A stretch of 64,000 nucleotides of DNA from Sindora glabra. Lineage: Eukaryota; Streptophyta; Magnoliopsida; Fabales; Fabaceae. How positions within the stretch are numbered: position 1 is the first letter of the stretch; each line of letters starts with the position of its first letter. This document shows positions 35,434 through 46,169 of this stretch, in pieces. The notes below the pieces were generated by a model. It saw only the letters and a list, made by a program, of their open reading frames with translations, did no database searches and was not told the DNA's origin. The DNA is taken from assembly GCA_020226215.1 (NCBI GenBank), contig CM035227.1, positions 105,631,732 to 105,695,731 of the forward strand. Direction: 5' to 3'. Made by a program: the position numbers and the translations under genes.

Positions 35434-36207
35434 TTAACCGCAATGGAAGCATGTCCCTTCCTTAGCCATATCCCCTTTTGGTTTCAGTGCAGAGGATTTA
35501 GACTTGGGCTTGCCTTTGGATTTGGAATCCTTCTTGTTTTTGCCCTTGCCTTTTCCTTTACTTTTGCCCTTTTGAACCATCATTATGGTATTAGGCTTAG
35601 TCTTTTGCAAATTTTGTTCAACAGTTCTTAACATGCTTAACAATTCTGGTAGTGGTTTGTCAATTTCATTCATGTTGTAATTCATGATAAATTGACCATA
35701 ACTTTATAGCAACGATTGTAGAATTAAGTCAGTGGCTAACTCTTGACCTAGTGGAGCACCCAATCTCTCAAGATTCTCAATATACCTAATCATTTTGAGT
35801 ATATGAGGCCCAACAGGGTTTCTTTTTGCTAGTTTGCACTGAAATAAGGCTTTTGTCACCTCAAACCTTTCATGTTGAGCTTGGCCTTCATAAAGCTTCT
35901 TAAGATGCTCAAGCATGTCATAAGCTTCCATATTTTCATGTTGCTTCTGAAGCTCAGAGTCCATGGTAGCTAACATGAGACAACCGATATCTAATGGGTC
36001 ATCATGATGCTTCTTATAAGCATCCTTTTGAGCTCGAGGGGCAGTAGCTTCAGGTTCTTGAGGAACAAGTTCCTCTAGGACATACATTTTGTGCTCATAT
36101 TTGAGGACTATCCTCAAATTCCTGTACCGGTCCAGGAAGTTTGTCCCGTTCAATTTATCCTTCTCAAGGACCGATTGTAATAATAAGTTATTTGATGTAT
36201 TAGCCAT
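35434..36207 (-). pseudogene. Copia B gag with zinc knuckle
   Basis: The start codon at 36205-36207 opens a 167-codon frame (MANTSNNLLLQSVLEKDKLN...) with LNGTNFLDRYRNLRIVLK, the copia gag N-terminus, and LKKLYEGQAQHERFEVTKAL, the UBN2-type capsid core. A stop near 35704 separates it from a second frame (35434-35685) with a Lys/Gly/Ser-rich basic stretch and CFHCG, the start of the CCHC knuckle. A TAA falls at the next codon but one, before TGHWKRNC completes the knuckle. Gag packages the element RNA. Confidence 0.9.
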
Positions 36208-38109
36208 TAGTTATCTACAACAGAAATATGCAAAGTAAGTATTAAATTTAATAAGGTTTTTTATTAAATGTACCTCCCACTATTTCATTCAAATTAATAG
36301 CCCTCACTATTAATTTGGAAAGTCATATTGTTTAAGCTTTCTAGTGGGCCAAGATCCATATTTCACCAAGCCTTAAGTTAGCTTTGGCTAATCACTTAAA
36401 ACTTAGTTATTTAGGTAAGCAACACTTGCCAATTGTATCATATACAACTCTTGGATAGTTGGGTGAACAACACTTGTTCTAATCCATCTTATAAACTAAA
36501 GCTCAACTTTATGCCTCTAAGTCTCAATCCTATTAAGATATCCTAGTTAAGTCGGATCCAATATTTAACATTCGAATATCACTATTATCCAGTCACATCT
36601 TACCAAGATAAATGAGGTACCTTGCTTTGGCAAACCTACCTTATGTCGATCAAGGCCTTGATGAGTGCCAAACATTGGAATGCATAATTAATTATTACTG
36701 ACTTAATATTTTAAATGAGGGATTTTAACTTAATTATTATCAGATCTCACCATAACTTAGCCTATTTATTCATGCAATATATCTAGCATATCTCATATAT
36801 CATATAAAGTAAATGAATAAAATAGACTATTGTATATCATATATCATACAATGAATAGAACTATCACATAGTAAGAACACATTCTATCATATAATAAATG
36901 CATGCTCATCAATATCATCATATAATAAAGAAATCAAAATGTCACATAGTATGGCCCCAAAATTCTATTTTCTAATGACATTCCTAACTAACTCCTTAGC
37001 TTCTCCTTGTTCCAAGCCAAGAATACTCCATTGCAATTACAATTTTACAACAGAAACCCCAAGTTACATTCAGGGGGAATTGAGATGAGAAGAGAATATA
37101 CATTAGAGAAATAGAGGAAGACACGACACGCAGGTCATATTTTAAAATTCGTCCATTAAAAACTCCAAGGGCCATACTATGCAACACATTCATGCATCAT
37201 ATGTAATAATTGCTAAGAAATATATGTAACCAAGATAAGCAGGATGATTAACATATATATTCGATAACATTATCATCATAAAAAATCATGTTTTAAAACA
37301 ACGCCTTAAGAACAAAAGTAATTTTTGAACGCTACGCAGAGTTAGCACGACGGTTCCGCTAGCTAGTTAGCAGGTGGGGGTCAAGGGGGCAGAGCCCTTT
37401 GCCGGGGGGTGTGGGGAGCGGAGCCCCCGAGCCAAAAATTGAATTCATCTGACATTCAAATTTAAATTCATTTTGCCAACAATTGACATACCCCAAGTTA
37501 GACAATTTGACTATATGATTGACATTCAAATCATAGTTTAAAATAGGATTTACGTCCAAACACTTTGAATAATATTAATCATATCAATACAAATCCAGCC
37601 GTGTTTAAATTAAAGCATACATATACCTCATAGGCCAAATTCAACTTAATGAATTTAAACAAGTCTTTACAAATTTAGAATTAATCACATTAATTTTGTG
37701 CTAACTAGGTTATATGCTATTAAACGCAAAGAACATCACATATTCAGAACAGATTCATGGGTTTATCATTTGAAAAACTCAGAATTACACATAAAATAGA
37801 TTTGAATATGAAGCAGAAAAATGCATGATCATATTCATACAATTAATCTCATCAATTGATAATCAGATTCAAAATTCAGATCATATATATCATATATATA
37901 TTTACGAAATCAGAACCATACACGAGTTTGCATATATCTCATATATATCTAGTTTAAACAGAAACTAATTTGATATTAATTTATCACATAAACATTCATC
38001 AAAACGTGTAACTTTTGATTTAAATCAAAATAGATTTGACATGTATTTATCATATAAATATTTATCAAAGACGGTAAAACACATAATCAGAACTATGTTT
38101 TTGCAAGAA
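36208..38109 (-). other. Copia B untranslated leader
   Basis: About 1.9 kb between the primer site and the gag start. There is no credible frame. It contains a G-rich tract at 37373-37431 (listed separately). Several ATG and stop codons make it unlikely to code. Confidence 0.7.
37373..37431. repeat. G-run tract in the copia B leader
   Basis: The plus strand has four runs of 4-6 G within 45 bases (37376-37416), then a GCGGAGCCCCC stretch that pairs with GGGGGCAGAGCCC upstream. The surrounding sequence is AT-rich. The plus strand could form a G-quadruplex; the element RNA (minus-strand sense) would carry the C-rich version. Confidence 0.75.
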
Positions 38110-38121
38110 GCTTTGATACCA
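38110..38121 (-). other. Copia B primer-binding site
   Basis: The sense sequence TGGTATCAAAGC starts one base after the 5' LTR end. It differs by one base from TGGTATCAGAGC, the copia site complementary to initiator Met tRNA. Confidence 0.85.
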
Positions 38122-38122
38122 C

Positions 38123-39761
38123 TGTTAGGAAATTCGGATTATCATATGCAGTGAAAATTCAAAAATTTGATCCGAATTCTACCTAAGATCTATGCAAAAG
38201 ACATAAATCAATGATTAGAGTTTTACCTATTGGGCACTTATGTTTCTACTTATCAAAACTTGAGAGCGGATAAATCAAACGTCGGTCGAAAGGTATAACA
38301 TCTCTACAGTATTTACATGGAGTCCATGAATCTGCTAGGATGTATTTTTCTCTTTAAGAATTAGGATTGGATGTTTTTTGAGTGATTTAGGGTTTTTATG
38401 GAAGCTTTGAATGTGTTGTTAAAGTGCTGCCCTCAAGTCTTTTTTTATAGAACTTAGGCAAGTTATAATCCTAGTCCTATAGGATAATGCTTTCAAAATT
38501 TTAATTATACTTAACAACTCATCTTATCCTTATTCTAGAGATAATGGGAAGAGATAGGACTTATCTATTAATTATCTAGTATTAGATAATAATATTATCT
38601 CATAATATAAATATCTTAATTATTAGATAATTACATATAGTTATCAAATATCAAAATAATATTATCTCATAATATATTTATCTAATATCTGAGAAGATAA
38701 CTATTTGATATTACTTTAATATCAAATAATATCACAATATATATATATATATTACGTGAATTTATTATTCTTAATAATATATATATGTATGAAAATAAGT
38801 CAAATTAATTAGAATTTAATATAATTAAGTTCAATTAATTATTGTCTTATTCTTACTCCTTTTGTGTGACCTTGTAAATTCTTACTATGTTGACAATGAC
38901 TTATTATTGAGCAATAGACAGTAAGCGGTATCTAGCAATACATCACTGCCACTCAAGTAGTAAGAATGTTTGTGATTCGACATCCACCTAATACATGATC
39001 AACGTTTTGCATCGTAACCCTTTTGTAATAATATCCAAATTAAACTAGAGGCATGGAATGTGTCATCCTCGTCAATGTTCAATTTATATTTCTTGATACT
39101 GAGTAGACTTAAAATAAATGATTAATATCACATATTAATTTAATTGAGCATGGCCATGCATTTCTAAGTCTCACTCAATCAAGGGGTCCAAGGATATTTC
39201 TCTTTTATACAAGAGTAATAAAATTCCATCTACATCACTTACTTCCCTTTTGCACGATTTATGACACACCCAATCAATGCCCTACTTGTCATCCTATTTA
39301 AAGGTGACATAGGACAATATTAAAGTGAGTAATTCCTCATGTAAGGAACCGTAGTGACTTCAGGTCAAAGGTTTATGTGTATTTGTGATCATATGAGAAT
39401 AACTTATGACACGTCTATCCATGTAATATTCTCATAATGGGTCAGTCCAGTACATTATTCACTAGCAATATACTCATATATTGACTTAATATCACATATC
39501 CATGATTCGTAATCATCAGTCTCTATACATGCTAATCTTGATGTATTATTACTATCGTTTTCATAATAATACTTGACTAGGGGCATTTTAGGAATAGCGA
39601 AACTATTCTAAGGATAATTATTATATTAAGTTATAAATTGCGCATAATAATAATAAAATTATAAAAATAAAATATAATAATTAAATTGCCTAAAATAAAA
39701 TATAATACATTTTGTATAACTTCAATCATCTATATGATTGGTTCTAGGACACACACTAACA
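38123..39761 (-). repeat. 5' LTR of copia B
   Basis: In sense it runs from TGTTAGTGTGTGTCC (39761) to TTTCCTAACA (38123), giving the inverted TGTTAG/CTAACA ends expected of copia LTRs. It matches 30632-32233 with scattered differences, a roughly 20-bp deletion near 38310 and a shorter (AT)n at 38736-38752. Confidence 0.9.
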
Positions 39762-40463
39762 TATGTGTGTGAATTTATATGTTAACTTTAAGTCAAAAGG
39801 TTAGTTTAAAAAAATAAAAAAATAAAAAAGAAAGAAATAAGAAATAAAAAATGAGAAAAATAATAAGGTAAAATTGAAAATAGAAAAAAAAGTAAAATAA
39901 AAAAAGAGTAAAATAAAAAAGTTAATAAGTGTTTGACTTTGAATTTAAAGTGTTACATTGAGTTATAATTATTTATGATTGACCTATATATTTTTTATTC
40001 AAGTGTTCTATTAATTTCTTTGATTTTTAAGCTTTTATATCCTTATTTTTTTCTTCCTTTTTCCCTAATCAAATTACAACTTTTAATAAAGTCATTTTGA
40101 TTTATGTTACATATGTGACTTAAGTAGTGGAGATTAAATGATTAGCAAGCTCATAGTAGAGCAATTTTATGGAATGAACTTGAATAAAACACCTTATCTT
40201 AAACACTTGAGAGTAAGAGAGTGAATTTTATGAGAATCTACTATATTGATATACTCTTTTTGAATAAAGTTATTATATTACTTTATTTCAAGTTTATCAA
40301 CATTTTTCTTTACGATGTGTTTTGTTTCTTATTGGCTTTTATTTGTCTCTTGCTTATGGATTTATAATTTTAAAGTTTTTAGAAAGAAAAGTATTTTATT
40401 TCTTAGTTTTGAATAAAATTACATCTTACTTGAGGATGTGTAAGAGTTTAATGTGGGAGAATT
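39762..40463 (+). other. Gypsy 3' non-coding region and polypurine tract
   Basis: It continues the gypsy interior interrupted at 30632. It has the A-rich AAAATAAAAAA-type tract usual upstream of Athila 3' LTRs (39805-39920), then non-coding text, then the purine-rich AATGTGGGAGAATT at about 40450-40463 directly before the LTR, as a polypurine tract should be. Confidence 0.65.
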
Positions 40464-42125
40464 TGAAAAGCAAGATTTTATCTATTTTACTTCCTACTAT
40501 TTCATGTCTATTAGTGAGTTACATGTATTTAATTTTATAGAATTGACCTTGTTTTGCTAAATTTTGACATTATTTCTATTTTTTAACTACATCTTAGACT
40601 CTGGATATCATATTGGGGCAATCTTCATACTATTGAAAATATTAAAAAAAGGTCTAGAACTCTGGTATTTTAATTAAAGTCCAGTTTGTACTCATTGGAA
40701 GTCCTATTTAGTTGAGAAGCTAAAGCTTTATTTTCATCCTAATTAAGTCTACTTTATTTTTTAGGCCATATCTAGAGTTACAAAAGTCCAATTGATGTGA
40801 AAATAGTGCTTAAATTATGCTAAGACCTAAGCCTATAACTTTCATGTTTATAGTTTGCCCAAATTATAGTATTTTAATAGTTTTATATTAGGTAGAAGCT
40901 AAACTAGCGAGATTTAACTGTTGTAACTTTCAAAGTTAATTACTTTATAAAAATAAGTTTTGGACTTCTAAAAATTAGGAAAGCCTCATCTTTGTAATCC
41001 TAAAGGGCATAGAATTCAATTCTAATAGGGTTTAAGGATAATTAAGTCAGATAAAAGGAAAAGAGAACTGAAAAGACAAGAAAACTCCAAACAAAGTTCA
41101 ACAACATAGTTTTCTATTTTCTTATAACTCTTATACTCTTTAGCCCTAAAAGGCTGAATTTGGAGTTAATTCAAGAATTTTGAGGCTCTTCTTTACCATA
41201 TTATGAGATCCTGATTTGGAATTTAATTTTTTTAATTAATTTTTCTTTTTTCCTAATTACTTATGTTGATTTCTTAAAATTGCATATATTGGATATTAAT
41301 TTGGTATAATTGGTTTTCATCCTTATGATTTCTGATATTTTGCTATTTTAATATTAAATTGTGGTTGGTTAATTGTGGTTTCACATATGAGGGTAGATAG
41401 TTGAAGGATCAATTTTAAGGTTTTTATTTAATTTCTCAATTCAATCAAATTCTATCTTTAAATCTATTTTGATCTAGCCTAAGGATTTTAGCAATTATTT
41501 AATTTAGTTCATCTTAATTAATTAAATCCTATATAGTAATCCAGCATATGATTCTTAAATTATTGCGAGGATTCTAGATAATTCAAAATTAAAAAGTTAA
41601 TTTAGTTAATCTTAATTAATTAAATCATATATAGTAATCAGTATAGGATTCTTGAATTATGGCAAGGATTTTGCATAATTTAAAATTGAAAAGTTAATTA
41701 GAAAAATTGAATATCAATTGATTCATGATTAATGCAAATTAGGATTCTCAATTCCTTGAGTAAGCTATTTCTTTATATTGATTTTTCTTCTTTATTGTTA
41801 ACTTTGTATTTCACTTTATTTAATACATTTATTTTAATTTCAATTCATAAAACCCCTTAACTCTGATTTTGTATTAGTTCTGCATACTATGTATTGCTAT
41901 ATACTACATTCTACATTCCATGTAATTGCATTTTGCATCTGTTTACATTAGTTTCTTCTATTTTTAGTGTATAAATAATTCAACAATTGTGTAATTTTAG
42001 TTAGTAAATCAATTGGAAAGGATAATTCAAGGGATCAATAAGGGTATAACCTGGTTTGTTTCATTATACTATATTACCTTAAAGAAACCAGTAATAATCT
42101 AATTTTGGTGCATCGTGACATTGCA
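40464..42125 (+). repeat. Right LTR of the gypsy element
   Basis: TGAAAAGCAAGATTTTATC to GTGACATTGCA, matching the left LTR in order: TTAGTGAGTTACAT, CCATATCTAGAGTTA, AAAACCCCTTAACTCTGATT and others. It shows the unoccupied hAT site near 41372. Beyond 42125 the sequence returns to copia A integrase. Confidence 0.8.
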
Positions 42126-42763
42126 TATTCAATTTTTGGTGATGAAGTACTATATTCTCTCTTATTTCCTTCTCAACCATTGTTTTATCTCACTCCATGC
42201 ATTTTTCGTTGTACTTATTTTGTTTATAATTATTGATTGTATATTTCTAAATTAAATCCTCGATCTCTAAAATATGTTTTTCTTAAGTATTCTCACATTT
42301 AAAAAGGTTACTATTGTTATTCTCCCGATTTGAGATGTTATTTTATGTCCTTTAATGTTATATTTTTTGAATCAATTCCTTTTTTTGATTTTACTACAAT
42401 TACTTATCCATTACTTGAGTCTAAATCTGTTGACAATTATTTTTATGCATATTACTGCTTCTCAGGAGTCCATTCCCTAACAATAGTTCCCTCTCATCTT
42501 AAATTTGTTTATTCTTGCAGAAAATATGTCTTTACAATAACACCACTACCATTAAGTGCCCACTAATTGCTATACAATCATTAGCTTTGTCTCCTTTACC
42601 AATGACTTCTTCTTTAGAAGATCCACCTCTTCCATTCTTTGATCTTAATGTTCATATTACCTATTATAAAGGTACTTCTAGTTGCACCTAAAAGGTAGTT
42701 TTCCTATATTTTATCCTATCTCTAAGTTTATATTATATTTTATGTTACCTATGTCTTCCTAAT
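42126..42763 (+). mobile_element. Copia A, right part (integrase C-terminal region)
   Basis: Copia A resumes with SIFGDEVLYSLLFPSQPLFY, corresponding to the text after SSILD in other copia integrases. It continues with YISKLNPRSLKYVF, KGYYCYSPDLRCYFMSFNVI, FFESIPFF, and later DLNVHITYYKGTSSCT, which is the phrase just upstream of RT. It stops at 42763 where the LTR of copia C begins. RT and RNase H of copia A are absent from the window. Confidence 0.75.
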
Positions 42764-42889
42764 TGTTAGTAAATAAGTAATATTATGTCTCACATCACTT
42801 ATATTTTACAATATGTACTTTATATTATATTATGTATAGTGACTGCCTAACTCGATTAAAAATATCACATTACAAATTCACCTCTAATT
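42764..42889 (+). repeat. 5' LTR of copia C
   Basis: It starts TGTTAGTAAATAAGTAATA and includes GTGACTGCCTAACTCGATTA, which is also present, reverse-complemented, in the LTR at 7806-7913. It is about 126 bp long and is followed at once by a primer site. Confidence 0.75.
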
Positions 42890-42893
42890 AATA

Positions 42894-42907
42894 TGGTATT
42901 TAGAGGC
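42894..42907 (+). other. Copia C primer-binding site
   Basis: TGGTATTTAGAGGC follows the LTR by a few bases and resembles the initiator-Met site TGGTATCAGAGC with an insertion and a C-to-T change. Confidence 0.6.
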
Positions 42908-43559
42908 TTCTAGGTATCCTCTTTCCACTTTAATCAATAAAAAATAAAAATAGAAAAAGATAAAGAAAATTAGCTTTTTCTCTTTTCTTTTTTTCATTAT
43001 TTTTTATACGTGACTAAGGTTATAGTAGGGTCGATGGCAATTTAAGCCGCATATTGATGGAAATTCTAACCTTGGGGGAACTGTTTAGTGGTAGTATATG
43101 ACAGTAAAGGAATAGTAGTAATGTTATTTGGCATTGTTGAAGCAATTTTGATCACTGAAAGAAGATTCTGGGTACACTACACAATTGATCGAGATGAGGT
43201 GATCTAACAAGAGCGGCACGTGATATCAAACATAAGGGTTTACGGAGGCATGTGAAGCTCACGTATAGAGGAGAATGGCAGCATATGGAAAGGCATGGCA
43301 ATCTAAATAGTGGCAAGCTTTAGTAAGGTATTGTTTTAGAGGACCTTAAGTCTCTCTATGAGGTTAGTTTTGCAATTATGTGACTCTGGCAATGTGTTTC
43401 TATTTTTTGGATAATTTTTTAGTTTATAATTTGCTAGTTGGAAGAGTTTATTCATCATGAATGATGGTTTTAATTTGGTTGGTGCTTCTAAAAGTCTAGA
43501 AAAATTAAAAAGAGAACTCAAGTATAATTTTTTAGAATTAGTTCTAGTTAGTAGGAAAA

Positions 43560-44400
43560 TAACAAAGCGAAAGTTAGATGTTGAAGGGCGATCATATATT
43601 ACCTGAAAAAGAATGATTGAATACTATTTGGATGAAGTTCGTATATCACATTATCTTACTTAAGAGCTCTCCATTGATGATTAAAACCAATTATGGATTG
43701 TAAAACATCATCAATTATTCAAGTTAATGTGTAACGCTCTAGTTAGTAAAGTTGAGGATAATACTACTTATCATTGTACTGTTAAGAAGTTATAAGAGGT
43801 CATTAAGTCTCTATATTTGAAAAAGGATGATTTGAACTAGATATATGATTTAATTGTATTCTTGTTTTAGTTAAATGAAAGATGTAAGACCAATGCTTTA
43901 ATTTATATTAAGTTTAACTGCATTTATGAATAGTGAAATTCTTGTTTACCTAATACTAGTGATGTTAATTAAATACATTGTTAGTGAGAATAATTAGTAG
44001 CTTTGTGTTATCTGATGTATTTACCTCCTCAATTTAGCATAGCATGTTAGCAGATTTTATCCAATTCTGAGCCATTCACTTGAAAAATAACTTATTATCG
44101 AGTTCAGAGAGCATCTATAGGTGTCTTTTCCTCTTCTCTATCTTTAAATATGAATGAGCCAGCTACATTAATTAGTTCAAGCACTCAAGGTGGTCATGGT
44201 AATATTAGAGGTGGCAGGGGAAGAGGAAGATGCAAGGTAACTATAATGAAAGAGGAAAAGGAGGAGATTTAGTTTTAATCTATTATCACTATTAAGAATA
44301 AGGACATAACAAGAAATTTTGCTCAAAATTGGTGGGAAAGAATACACAAAAATCTAGGTTTGCCCATATGGCATAAGAATAAGAGAATAATTTTAAATTA
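43560..44400 (+). pseudogene. Copia C gag remnant
   Basis: In-frame pieces with stops: DEVRISHYLT near 43635, LWIVKHHQLFKLMCNALVSK near 43692-43752, and EVIKSLYLKKDDLN near 43797. These match UBN2-type gag. A Gly/Arg-rich segment (STQGGHGNIRGGRGRGR-like, near 44175-44235) precedes a degraded knuckle region (GHNKKFC at about 44300). Confidence 0.65.
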
Positions 44401-44479
44401 TTATCTAAGAGTGAATATATTAAGTAATTGCAATTAAAGACTTATTTATAGTCACTACCTACTTAATTCACTGTTATAA

Positions 44480-45880
44480 TAGTTTAAATAGGTAATCCTA
44501 CTATATGTCTTTTTAATTTCAATTCCAGATGGGTTATTAATTCAATGGCCATTGATTATATGATAGGTCAAATAGGTATCTTATCTTCCTTTAATATTTC
44601 TCATCTTTCTCATGTTATTTTAATTAATAGGTTTACTACTTCTGTAGTTAGAAATGGTATGGTTAATGTCACTTCTAATATTTATTTATCTAATGTTTTA
44701 TATCTCATAAACTTTCTATTTAATTTTCTTTTAATTAACTAAATTACAAATGCTTATAATTATAGTATTTTTCTTCTTTCTTAGCTATTATGTGTTTTAA
44801 GATCCATTGACAAAGAAGATTTTTAGAAGGCAATAAGAATCTAGGGGATGGTTGTGCTAGATGAAAAAGTTACTCAACTAATTACTATTGCTACTACCCC
44901 TACTCCTCATCAATTACATTGTCACCTTGGTTATCCTTCCTTGATACCTTTATAAAAGTTATGTCCTAACTTAGAATCTATTTCTTATTTAGATAATGAG
45001 TCTTGTTAATTTCTTAGATAGCATTGTTAGTCTTATATCCCCAGAATTAATAATTAGGTTTCATCCCTATTTGAGTTAGTACATTCAAATATTTGGGGGC
45101 CATGCCTAGTTTTTTCAAAATCTAATTTTTGTAATTTTATATCTTTTGTGGATGATTGTTCAAGAATAACTTGGCTCTATTTAATGAAAAATTATTTGTA
45201 GTTTTTAAATATTTTTTGTACTTTTCATACTAAAGTTACAAATTAGTTTCACACAACTATTCATAATTTTCAAAGTGATAATGTTAAAGAGTATTTCTTT
45301 ACATAATTTTTAACTTATTTATCATAACATGGTATAATTCATTAGTTTTCCAATGTCATTACTCTACAACAAAATGGAGTAGTTGAATGAAGGAATCAAC
45401 ATTTAATAGAAGTTTCTCATGCTTTTTTATTTAAAATGAGGGTTTCTAAAGTTTTTTAGGCAGATACAGTTTCCATAGCTTATTTCTAGTAAATTGCATG
45501 TCTTCTTCAATTCTTGATGGTCAAGTATCCTTTTCTACTTTGTTTCCTTTTAAATCCTTATCTATATTCCCTTATGTATTTTTTATTGCACATATTTCGT
45601 TTATGATAATCATTTTTAGGTATGCAAATTGGATCCTCAGTCTTTGAAATGTATTTTTTTCTTGTATATTCTCATACTAAAAAAGGTTACAGGCATTTTT
45701 CTCTCTAAGTTAAATCATTACCTTATCTCTTTTGATGTTACATTTTTTAAATTTACCCCATTTTTAGGCTTTCTACATCTTCCTTTGCCTTACTAGATTT
45801 TAAAAATGTTAATGAATACTTCCTTGTGCCTACTCCTTCATAAGATTTATAAGTTCCTCCAATAGAGAATTATTTTTTAC
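44480..45880 (+). pseudogene. Copia C protease and integrase remnant
   Basis: Near 44527 the protease site reads RWVINSMAIDYMIG: the catalytic Asp-Ser-Gly has become Asn-Ser-Met, so the protease is dead even apart from stops. The frame 44545-44742 then gives LINRFTTSVVRNGMVNVTSN. Integrase zinc region: LHCHLGYPSLIPL near 44920; core phrases follow near 45060-45420, including TLQQNGVVE. C-terminal text SSSILDGQVSFSTLFPF near 45500 corresponds to the point where copia A was split. Confidence 0.75.
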
Positions 45881-46169
45881 CTTTTATTAAATATATTTAT
45901 TCTTATCAAGGGTAGGTATCACTAGTAGCTTTTCCACCAGACAAGACATAAACATCTAATCTAATCTCCTTTTCAAATGATTCATTAACTTTATCTCCTC
46001 TATTAACTCTTTCCTTATCAGATTCTCATCCTATGTCTTCTGATTTGCATCTACTTATTGCTTATCAGAAAGGTACTTGTATTTATACTCAAAAAGGTAA
46101 CTCTAACCATATTTATTTTATTCCCACTTATGTGTTTAATTCTTTTTTACATATTTCTTCCTAATCATT

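Larger units (their letters stand above)
30632..39761 (-). mobile_element. Copia B: Ty1/copia element with both LTRs
   Basis: The minus-strand element is about 9.1 kb long. Its 5' LTR (38123-39761) and 3' LTR (30632-32233) are clearly similar. It has a Met-tRNA-type primer site (38110-38121), a long leader, gag, zinc knuckle, protease, integrase, RT, RNase H and polypurine tract (32234-32247). It is the best-preserved and so probably youngest retroelement here, but several stops and frameshifts break the polyprotein. The outer 80 bases of the 3' LTR are missing, so no target duplication can be read. It is inserted in the gypsy element. Confidence 0.9.
21795..42125 (+). mobile_element. Athila-like Ty3/gypsy element with nested insertions
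   Basis: Two LTRs in direct orientation (21795-26337 with a nested insertion, and 40464-42125) flank a primer site of the tRNA-Asp type, a gag relic, a protease relic and a polypurine tract. Removing the nested hAT element and copia B leaves roughly 8.2 kb. The net LTR lengths, about 1.56 and 1.66 kb, agree. No reverse transcriptase, RNase H or integrase can be found between protease (about 29.2 kb) and the 3' LTR, so this copy is non-autonomous by deletion or by design. It interrupts copia A. Confidence 0.8.

Noticed and set aside
34577..35631. Plus-strand open frames within copia B
   Set aside because: Shadows of the minus-strand protease, integrase and gag coding.
19096..42907. tRNA-like sequences at the primer sites
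   Set aside because: They are short primer-binding sites complementary to tRNA ends; no full tRNA gene with A and B boxes is present.
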